A DNA stretch of 10,054 bases from positions 1 to 10,054 of the forward strand of contig JAQUZG010000024.1 of assembly GCA_028691435.1 (NCBI GenBank). The letters are read 5' to 3'. Positions 5,358 to 10,054 of this stretch are shown here, one piece after another. Position numbers and translations under genes: made by a program. The notes under the pieces are model-generated. The model was not told the DNA's origin, searched no databases, and was given only the letters and a program-made list of their open reading frames with translations. Position 1 is the first letter of the stretch. Every line of letters begins with the position of its first letter. Origin of the DNA: Candidatus Iainarchaeum sp. (GTDB lineage Archaea; Iainarchaeota; Iainarchaeia; Iainarchaeales; JAAZKV01).

Positions 5358-6440
5358 ATGATGAGTAGTAAACATAATTCTGTTAAGCATGAACATAAAA
5401 ATCATGAAAAAGCAGAAAAAAAAGAAGAAATTAATTCTAGTAAATCAAATGATATGTTAATGATTGCGGCAATTTTAATCATTGGATTAGTTGTTGGAGC
5501 AATTATTGGAGCATTAGCAAGTAATGTGATGGTAGCTTATTTAACAATTGACAATTCTAATGCAAAAGATACGAATTTAGTTTTATTAAAAAACAAAGTT
5601 GAACTTTATTTAAATGATAATTTACTTGGTGCTGAAGGAAAAGCTCAAGGAGTATCTGTATATGTTGATGATTTTAATAATGATAAATCAGGAATTTATT
5701 CATCAATAGTTTATATGTCTCAAGGTGGAGTTGTTCAACCAGTTTCATATATTTATGCAACAGCTACTGACATAATTGTTGGAGGACAAAAATTTAATTT
5801 AAATACTCCAATTGAATTACCAGTTGCTAGTGATACAAACACTACTGATTCCAGCAGTCAAGAATTAGTAAAATCTGATAAACCAACTGTTGAATTATTT
5901 ATTTGGTCATACTGTCCTGGAGGAAATGCCGCATTAAATCCATTTGCAAGTGTAGCTTTATTACTAAAGGATGTTGCAGACTTAAAAGTTGTTCCTTACT
6001 ATGTTGGGCACGGTCAATATGAATTAAATCAAAATATGGTTATGGCTTGTATTGAATCAAATGTTGATCAAAATAAATATTTTGCATACTTAGATTCATT
6101 TTATGAAGATGTGTATAGTGTTTGTTCAGTTGATTCAAATAAAGAAAATTGTGATAAAGTTAATTCTATTGCTTTAATGAAAAAAGTTGGAATTGAGTCT
6201 ACTGCAATTTACTCATGTGTTGATACTAATGGACAAGCATTATTTGAAAAAAATTATTTAAAAGCACAAGAATATGGCGTTAATAGTTCTCCAACATTTA
6301 TAATTAATGGGACAGAACAACGTGTTTCACGAAACGAGGATGCAATAAAACAAGCTATTTGTTCTGCATTTAATGTTGAACCAGAAGTTTGTTCTACTGA
6401 ATTAAGTACAACTGCATCAAGTGTTACTGGTTCTTGTTAG
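5358..6440 (+). CDS. Membrane-anchored thioredoxin/DsbA-like protein with CPGG active site
   Basis: This 360-residue protein faces the outside of the membrane and is probably involved in disulfide chemistry. A His/Lys/Glu-rich cytoplasmic tail (1-32) is followed by one transmembrane helix (about 33-55). An extracytoplasmic beta-rich spacer (about 60-155) and a Ser/Thr/Asp linker lead to a thioredoxin-fold domain (about 175-345). That domain starts E-L-F-I-W-S-Y-C186-P-G-G-N, contains G-H-G-Q-Y-E-L-N-Q-N-M and ends with the cis-proline loop S-S-P312-T-F-I-I-N-G and A-I-C-S-A-F-N-V-E-P-E-V-C. These features match the archaeal DsbA-like family, whose active site usually reads CPYG or CPYC. Here it is CPGG, so only C186 is available in the motif. 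Seven other cysteines (231, 256, 265, 287, 335, 345, 360) may form structural or resolving disulfides. The partner and substrate are unknown. A strong terminator follows directly. Confidence 0.85.
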   Translation: MMSSKHNSVKHEHKNHEKAEKKEEINSSKSNDMLMIAAILIIGLVVGAIIGALASNVMVAYLTIDNSNAKDTNLVLLKNKVELYLNDNLLGAEGKAQGVSVYVDDFNNDKSGIYSSIVYMSQGGVVQPVSYIYATATDIIVGGQKFNLNTPIELPVASDTNTTDSSSQELVKSDKPTVELFIWSYCPGGNAALNPFASVALLLKDVADLKVVPYYVGHGQYELNQNMVMACIESNVDQNKYFAYLDSFYEDVYSVCSVDSNKENCDKVNSIALMKKVGIESTAIYSCVDTNGQALFEKNYLKAQEYGVNSSPTFIINGTEQRVSRNEDAIKQAICSAFNVEPEVCSTELSTTASSVTGSC

Positions 6441-6443
6441 ATA

Positions 6444-6480
6444 AAATTGTGAAATTGATTTTCACAATTTCTTTTTTTTT
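6444..6480 (+). terminator. Hairpin plus T-run terminator
   Basis: A perfect 11-bp stem (aaattgtgaaa at 6444-6454 with tttcacaattt at 6460-6470) has a 5-nt loop and is followed by C and nine T. It begins three bases after the stop codon of the thioredoxin-like gene. It looks exactly like a bacterial intrinsic terminator, which is notable because archaeal terminators usually need only the U-tract. Confidence 0.75.
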
Positions 6481-6492
6481 AAATTAGATTTG

Positions 6493-6500
6493 TTTATTTA
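6493..6500 (+). promoter_or_regulatory. TATA-like box for the DUF1405-like gene
   Basis: The element tttattta is centred about 25 bp before the ATG at 6522, just after the preceding terminator's T-run. It fits a leaderless promoter, but the region is so T-rich that the box is not sharply defined. Confidence 0.35.
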
Positions 6501-6521
6501 TTTTTCCAATTTTAATTAAAT

Positions 6522-7136
6522 ATGTTAATTAATAATTTACAAGCTAAATTTAATTTTACTAAACAAAAATTAATTCAATTTCAATCTTTTATTTTAAAAA
6601 ATAAACAACTTTTATTTATTTTATTTTTTATTAATTTTATTTTTGGAACTTATTCAATTTCTTATTATTTTTGGAAATTGCCAACTGTTAATCCATTGCT
6701 TTGGTTTTTTGTTATTGATTGTCCACTTTATGTAATTCTTTTGTCGTTTGTTTTTTTATTAAAATTTTTTAGTAAACAAAATAATTTTTTTCAATTTATT
6801 GTAATTATTGGATTAATCAAATATGCGTTTTGGACATTTTTTTCCCTTTTTTTACATGGTTTATTATTTTCTTATAATTTTGAGTTTTTGATTGTTATAG
6901 TTGCTCATTTATTTATGTTATTTGAATCTTTGTTGTTTTTTAAATTTGATAAATTTAAGTTAAATTATTTAATTTTTGGAATTGTTTGGTTTATTTTTAA
7001 TGATATTTTAGATTACTTTTTTTTACTTCATCCTTATTTTAGACCCGAATTTTTTAATCAAATAATGCTATTTTCTTTTTTTTCTTCTATATTGGTATCA
7101 TTTTTTGTTTATTTTTTATTTTCAAAAAGAGATTAA
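6522..7136 (+). CDS. DUF1405-like multi-pass membrane protein
   Basis: This is a 204-residue, very Phe/Leu/Ile-rich integral membrane protein with about five or six transmembrane segments. After a basic N-terminal helix (1-28) it shows I-N-F-I-F-G-T-Y-S-I-S-Y-Y-F-W-K-L-P, then N-P-L-L-W-F-F-V-I-D-C-P-L-Y, I-K-Y-A-F-W-T and H-L-F-M-L-F-E-S-L-L-F-F. The order N..G..Y / P..W.F..D.P / KY..W / H..M..E matches the pattern I know from DUF1405 proteins of Bacillus (YpjA-like) and haloarchaea. No function is established for that family. It sits alone between a strong terminator upstream and a palindrome-containing spacer downstream, so it is probably monocistronic. The codon use is extremely T-rich because of the hydrophobic composition. 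Membrane location is secure; the family call is by pattern memory. Confidence 0.7.
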   Translation: MLINNLQAKFNFTKQKLIQFQSFILKNKQLLFILFFINFIFGTYSISYYFWKLPTVNPLLWFFVIDCPLYVILLSFVFLLKFFSKQNNFFQFIVIIGLIKYAFWTFFSLFLHGLLFSYNFEFLIVIVAHLFMLFESLLFFKFDKFKLNYLIFGIVWFIFNDILDYFFLLHPYFRPEFFNQIMLFSFFSSILVSFFVYFLFSKRD

Positions 7137-7150
7137 CCTTAATAATATTT

Positions 7151-7168
7151 ATACATAATTTTATGTAT
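7151..7168. repeat. Inverted repeat after the DUF1405-like gene
   Basis: A perfect 8-bp inverted repeat (atacataa, 2-nt centre, ttatgtat) starts 14 bases after the DUF1405-like stop codon and touches a palindromic TATA-like element (ttttataaaa, 7168-7177). As RNA it could be a weak terminator hairpin with a loop of about 4-6 nt. As DNA it could be an operator for the adjacent TATA box. Confidence 0.45.
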
Positions 7169-7177
7169 TTTATAAAA
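7168..7177. promoter_or_regulatory. Palindromic TATA-like element inside the spacer
   Basis: The palindrome ttttataaaa is a good archaeal TATA match. Read on the + strand it would start transcription near 7198, about 120 bases before the aCPSF2-like start and about 20 bases before a terminator-like hairpin. It could therefore drive a short RNA or a long, attenuated leader. The evidence is motif and position only. Confidence 0.3.
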
Positions 7178-7217
7178 CCAAGTATTATAAACAATTAAGT
7201 GTTATATTAAATAAGAC

Positions 7218-7243
7218 AAGGGTTATCAAAAAATAACCTTTTT
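7218..7243 (+). terminator. Isolated hairpin plus T-run within the spacer
   Basis: The arms ggttat (7221-7226) and ataacc (7233-7238) pair perfectly around a 6-nt loop and extend outward by a G-T and two A-T pairs. TTTTT-A-TT follows from 7239. It lies 82 bases after the DUF1405-like stop and about 75 bases before the aCPSF2-like start. It could be a distal terminator, the end of a short RNA, or an attenuator for the downstream gene. Confidence 0.5.
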
Positions 7244-7276
7244 ATTAGATAATTTAAGAAAAACTGTTTGTTCTGT

Positions 7277-7285
7277 TTTATATTA
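7277..7285 (+). promoter_or_regulatory. TATA-like box for the aCPSF2-like gene
   Basis: The element tttatatta would place the transcript start near 7307, giving a leader of about 12 bases that contains the GGTGAT SD. It is the nearest well-placed box for this gene. Confidence 0.45.
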
Positions 7286-7309
7286 AATTAAATCTAAAAA
7301 ACTAAATTT

Positions 7310-7315
7310 GGTGAT
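7310..7315 (+). promoter_or_regulatory. SD site of the aCPSF2-like gene
   Basis: GGTGAT is followed by taa and the ATG at 7319, so GGTG is five bases from the start codon. This supports the chosen start. Confidence 0.6.
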
Positions 7316-7318
7316 TAA

Positions 7319-8590
7319 ATGTATTCAATAAAAGGATTAGGTGCCTGCGAAGAAGTAGGTAGAAGTGGATTTGTTTTAGATTTTGGAGAAAAATTTTTAC
7401 TTGATTATGGAGTAAAACTTGAACCAAATAATTTAGCTTATCCATTAGATGTAAAAGAAAATTTAAAAGCTGCGATAATTTCACATGCTCACTTAGATCA
7501 TTCAGGGTATTTACCTTACTTTTACAAAAGTAATGAATGTTTAAGTTTCATGACTCAACCAACACTTGAAATTTCAGACATACTTTGGAGAGATTCATTA
7601 AAAATCGCGGATTTAGAAGGCAATGAACCAAAATTTTCACTTAATGATATTACACGAACACATAAATATAATTTTGTAATGCCTTATAAAAAAGCACTTC
7701 ATTTGACAAACGATACAACAATTGAATTTTTTGATGCTGGGCATATTTTGGGGTCAGCATTAACAAAAATTACATACAAAAATGAATCATTCTTGTATAC
7801 TGGTGATTATAAAGAATATGAAACTCAATTACACATTGGAGCAGACATGTCTGTTGGAAAAGTAGATAATGTATTAATTGAATCAACATATGGTGATAGA
7901 GAACACCCTGATAGAAAAAAAGTTGAAAAAGCACTTTGTGAATCAGTTCAAGATACTGTTGAAAGAGGGGGTTGGGCAATAATCCCAGCATTTGCAGTTG
8001 GTAGAACACAAGAAGTTGTTGATATTTTAACAAGTTATAATATAAATGCCGATATCTATGTTGATGGAATGGGAAAAAAAGTAGCTGCGATTTACTTAAA
8101 TCATGCTGATTTAATTAAAAACCCAAAAAGATTAAAAGCTGGATTTAATCAAGTAAAAATAATTGAATCATCAAGAGATAGAAAAAAAGTTTTTAACAAA
8201 CCTTGTGTTGTAATAACTACATCTGGTATGATGAAAGGTGGCCCAGTAGTTGGGTATGCACAAAAATTATTTAATGACACAAATTCAAAAATACACTTAA
8301 CTGGATATCAAGGTGAAGAAACACCTGGAAGAATGCTTCAAGATACTGGAATGCTTCCATATGGTGAAAATGGTGAAATGATAAAAGTAAAATGTAAATA
8401 TGAAAAATATGATTTATCTGCTCACCCATCACAAAAAGAAATGCTTCACTCATTAAAACAATGGGATCCAAAAAAAATATTTTTAGTTCATGGGGATTCA
8501 AAAGTAATGCCAATTTTTAAATCTGTAATTGAACAAGAACTTGGGATAAATACGGAAATATTAAAAGCTGGAAAAAAAATTGAATTTTAA
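7319..8590 (+). CDS. Beta-CASP metallo-beta-lactamase ribonuclease, aCPSF2-like
   Basis: This 423-residue cytoplasmic zinc nuclease belongs to the CPSF73/Ysh1 class, which cuts RNA endonucleolytically and, in some archaeal members, also 5'-3' exonucleolytically. Metallo-beta-lactamase motifs are complete: H56-A-H-L-D60-H61-S-G, D-A-G-H141-I-L-G-S and T-G-D162-Y. The beta-CASP domain has motif A (I-E187-S-T-Y-G-D), the A-F-A-V-G-R-T-Q block, T-T-S-G-M-M-K-G-G-P, then motif B S-A-H369-P and motif C L-V-H391-G-D. It begins directly with the MBL domain and lacks the N-terminal KH domains of aCPSF1 (the archaeal termination factor), so aCPSF2 is the best match. RNase J differs in length and layout. 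Its likely role is mRNA 3'-end processing or RNA turnover. It is probably monocistronic, with its own TATA and SD upstream and a hairpin after its stop. Confidence 0.92.
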   Translation: MYSIKGLGACEEVGRSGFVLDFGEKFLLDYGVKLEPNNLAYPLDVKENLKAAIISHAHLDHSGYLPYFYKSNECLSFMTQPTLEISDILWRDSLKIADLEGNEPKFSLNDITRTHKYNFVMPYKKALHLTNDTTIEFFDAGHILGSALTKITYKNESFLYTGDYKEYETQLHIGADMSVGKVDNVLIESTYGDREHPDRKKVEKALCESVQDTVERGGWAIIPAFAVGRTQEVVDILTSYNINADIYVDGMGKKVAAIYLNHADLIKNPKRLKAGFNQVKIIESSRDRKKVFNKPCVVITTSGMMKGGPVVGYAQKLFNDTNSKIHLTGYQGEETPGRMLQDTGMLPYGENGEMIKVKCKYEKYDLSAHPSQKEMLHSLKQWDPKKIFLVHGDSKVMPIFKSVIEQELGINTEILKAGKKIEF

Positions 8591-8596
8591 AACTTT

Positions 8597-8627
8597 TAAA
8601 AACCTAAAAAAACTAGTTAGGTTTTTA
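8597..8627 (+). terminator. Hairpin after the aCPSF2-like gene
   Basis: An 11-bp perfect stem (taaaaacctaa, 8597-8607, with ttaggttttta, 8617-8627) with a 9-nt loop begins six bases after the stop codon. The T-run lies within the 3' arm rather than after it, so it is a weaker terminator candidate than the one at 6444. It could also protect the mRNA 3' end. Confidence 0.5.
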
Positions 8628-8676
8628 GAATATCAAAAAAATTATTCAATTTTTTTAACAATATTTTAGCAAAACT

Positions 8677-8688
8677 GTTTATATAAAC
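8677..8688. promoter_or_regulatory. 12-bp palindromic TATA element upstream of nmd3
   Basis: The perfect palindrome gtttatataaac is the strongest TATA-like sequence in the window. Read on +, it would start transcription near 8709-8712, about 40 bases before nmd3, whereas a weaker element (tttttaat, 8721-8728) sits at leaderless distance. It may be a second promoter, an operator, or the promoter of a small RNA. Confidence 0.35.
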
Positions 8689-8750
8689 TTTTAGGTTGTA
8701 CTTTTTTTATTTTCAATATGTTTTTAATCTTTTAATTATCAATTATATTT

Positions 8751-9467
8751 ATGAGTTTTAAAAAATTTTGTCCAAAATGTGGAAAAGAGACTGAATATTT
8801 AATTGATAATCTTTGTAAAGACTGTTATTTACAAGGTAAATCTATTTTTGATATTGAAAAATCAAACATTTCTGTTTGTAAATTTTGTAATAAAACAAAA
8901 ATTGGAAATCATTGGTTTGAAGTTAATGATGAATTAATTGGTAATCAAATTGCAAATATGATAAAACCAAATAAAGATTTAAAACAACCAAAAATTCTTG
9001 TTACTCTTGAAAAATTTTTAGAAAATAATTATTCTGCAGTAGTTGCTGTTGAAGGGTTTTTATCAGACATCTTAGTAAAAGACATAAAAGAAATTAAATT
9101 TCAAGTAAAAGAAACTACTTGTGATTCTTGCATGAAAATAAATGCTAGTTATAGAGAAGCTGTTGTTCAATTAAGAGCAAATGATAAAAACGATAGAGAA
9201 GAAATTTTTAAAATGGCTTTAGATATACTTAAAAAAGATAAATCAAATGACTCTCTTAGTGATACTTCAAAAATAATTAAATTAAAAACAGGGTATGATC
9301 TTTGGGTTGGGTCAAAAAAATCAGCAATTAAAATTTCTTCATTTATTGCAAAACTATATAATTGTCAAATAAAAAGATCAAAAAAATTAATTGGCCAAGA
9401 TGATAATGGTGAACAAAAATATCGTTATACTTTTTGTATGAAAATTGATGAAAAATTAAAAAAATGA
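8751..9467 (+). CDS. nmd3: NMD3-family large-subunit biogenesis protein
   Basis: This 238-residue protein matches archaeal NMD3. In eukaryotes NMD3 rides on the 60S subunit as an export adaptor; archaea have no nucleus, so the archaeal protein is thought to act in 50S assembly or surveillance. Four CxxC knuckles are visible: C7-P-K-C10, C22-K-D-C25, C43-K-F-C46 and C124-D-S-C127, enough for two zinc sites typical of the family's N-terminal region. Between them lies a strand/helix stretch (I-L-V-T-L-E-K-F). Y-R-E-A-V-V-Q-L-R follows the last knuckle, a family hallmark. L-K-T-G-Y-D-L-W-V-G-S-K-K-S-A and the end R-Y-T-F-C-M-K-I belong to the C-terminal domain. The start fits a leaderless mRNA with a T/A box at 8721-8728. 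It is convergent with the next gene, whose stop lies 33 bases away. Confidence 0.88.
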   Translation: MSFKKFCPKCGKETEYLIDNLCKDCYLQGKSIFDIEKSNISVCKFCNKTKIGNHWFEVNDELIGNQIANMIKPNKDLKQPKILVTLEKFLENNYSAVVAVEGFLSDILVKDIKEIKFQVKETTCDSCMKINASYREAVVQLRANDKNDREEIFKMALDILKKDKSNDSLSDTSKIIKLKTGYDLWVGSKKSAIKISSFIAKLYNCQIKRSKKLIGQDDNGEQKYRYTFCMKIDEKLKK

Positions 9468-9500
9468 ATTTTTGATTAAAATTTAAAAATTGTTAATATT

Positions 9501-10054
9501 TTATTTTTCGAATTTTTCAAGTGCTTTTACAATATCAGCAGTTGGCATACTTGCAGTAATTAATGGGATTTTTTCACTTTCAGCAATTTTAATTGCAATT
9601 GGATCAACTGCTTTATCTTTAAAATCTCCGTTTAAAATAATTGCACTGGGTTTCATGTCTGTACTAAATCTTCCAATTTTTACAGCAATCATTGGACTTC
9701 TTCCAGTTTCTACAGATTTAAAAATAAGAAGTCTGTTTGGAGTTTTTCCATACATTAACATATATTCGTGAACTGGCACATCAAGTATGGCTTTAAGTGA
9801 ATCAATTATAGTATAACCAAATATTGTTTCTTCTTTTAATTTTTGAGGTAAACAAACAACTTCTCCACCAACACTTTTAACAACATCAGTCATTAAAATT
9901 CCTTTTGTAAATTCATGAGATTCAAATGCACTTTCTTTTTTTTCTTCAAAATCTTTTTCAAGTTGTTTAACAACTTTTCCGCCCTTTTCTTTATCTAGTT
10001 CAATTAAAGTATGAACTAAACGTGATACAACATTTATTCCAGGGTTTTTTCTTC
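9501..10054 (-). CDS. Conserved archaeal protein, probable transcriptional regulator (5' end outside window)
   Basis: The reading frame is open from the window edge to the stop at 9501, so 183 residues are visible and the N-terminus is missing; the ATG at 9893 is internal, not the start. The visible part begins R-K-N-P-G-I-N-V-V-S-R-L-V-H-T-L-I-E-L-D, then a charged helix (E-K-D-F-E-E-K-K-E) and S-H-E-F-T-K-G-I-L. Next come E-T-I-F-G-Y-T-I-I-D-S-L-K-A-I-L-D-V-P-V-H-E-Y and T-P-N-R-L-L-I-F-K-S. An alpha/beta end follows, with A-I-I-L-N-G-D, V-D-P-I-A-I-K-I-A-E and I-P-L-I-T-A-S-M. I recall similar proteins in archaea annotated as predicted regulators with an N-terminal HTH; the last ~50 residues resemble DRTGG-type ligand domains. 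I cannot confirm the family, and the HTH would lie beyond the edge. Transcription converges with nmd3. Confidence 0.65.
   Translation of the reverse strand, partial: RKNPGINVVSRLVHTLIELDKEKGGKVVKQLEKDFEEKKESAFESHEFTKGILMTDVVKSVGGEVVCLPQKLKEETIFGYTIIDSLKAILDVPVHEYMLMYGKTPNRLLIFKSVETGRSPMIAVKIGRFSTDMKPSAIILNGDFKDKAVDPIAIKIAESEKIPLITASMPTADIVKALEKFEK

Noticed and set aside
7302..7484. Leu-rich 60-residue ORF on the minus strand opposite the aCPSF2-like start
   Set aside because: It is antisense to strongly conserved MBL residues and has low-complexity Leu/His/Gln content, typical of a reverse-frame shadow.
7770..8513. Two further minus-strand ORFs within the aCPSF2-like gene
   Set aside because: Both lie wholly inside conserved beta-CASP coding sequence and have Phe/Leu/His-rich composition without any recognisable domain.
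7260..8680. Ten-base match aaaactgttt upstream of both the aCPSF2-like and nmd3 genes (7260-7269 and 8671-8680)
   Set aside because: The two copies sit at different distances from their start codons and flanking bases differ. A 10-base match is plausible by chance in this composition.
9490..9771. 93-residue plus-strand ORF with hydrophobic, membrane-like composition
   Set aside because: It is antisense to the conserved regulator-like gene, whose frame runs on to the window edge. The hydrophobic look is explained by the complementary frame.

Overview
The window is a very AT-rich, densely packed piece of an archaeal chromosome. Archaeal origin is supported by three kinds of evidence: an NMD3-type ribosome biogenesis protein, a stand-alone beta-CASP nuclease of the aCPSF2 type, and a winged-helix regulator paired with a four-helix membrane protein in a way typical of archaea. 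Start signals are also archaeal. About half the genes look leaderless, with a TATA-like box centred 25-28 bp before the ATG; the others have a GGTG(AT)-type Shine-Dalgarno (SD) site. The small proteins, low GC and single-domain architecture suggest a DPANN lineage (Woesearchaeota/Pacearchaeota-like). That assignment is an inference from style, not from a marker gene.

Layout. Positions 1-743 hold a ribbon-helix-helix (RHH) protein (+) and a PIN-domain protein (-) that converge and overlap by 32 bp, a possible but unusually arranged toxin-antitoxin pair. At 849-1843 a GNAT acetyltransferase and a divergent SpoU/TrmH-type RNA methyltransferase form a short operon. A minus-strand block follows (1876-3445): a small secreted Gln/Gly-rich protein, a winged-helix regulator with its membrane partner, and a second small winged-helix-like protein.

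Plus-strand genes resume at 3620: methionyl-tRNA synthetase (metG), a membrane-anchored thioredoxin/DsbA-like protein with an altered CPGG active site, a DUF1405-like membrane protein, the aCPSF2-like RNA 3'-end nuclease and NMD3. The right edge carries the 3' part of a conserved archaeal protein, probably a regulator, on the minus strand.

Functionally this is mostly a housekeeping region centred on translation and RNA metabolism (MetRS, RNA methyltransferase, aCPSF2, NMD3), with an extracytoplasmic redox gene and several small regulators. I see no CRISPR array, insertion sequence, tRNA, rRNA or phage module. I do not see a clear new multi-gene system. The best leads are the convergent RHH/PIN pair, the methyltransferase with substituted catalytic motifs, the CPGG thioredoxin-like protein, and bacterial-style terminator hairpins at several gene ends, one of which lies inside an otherwise empty 182-bp spacer.
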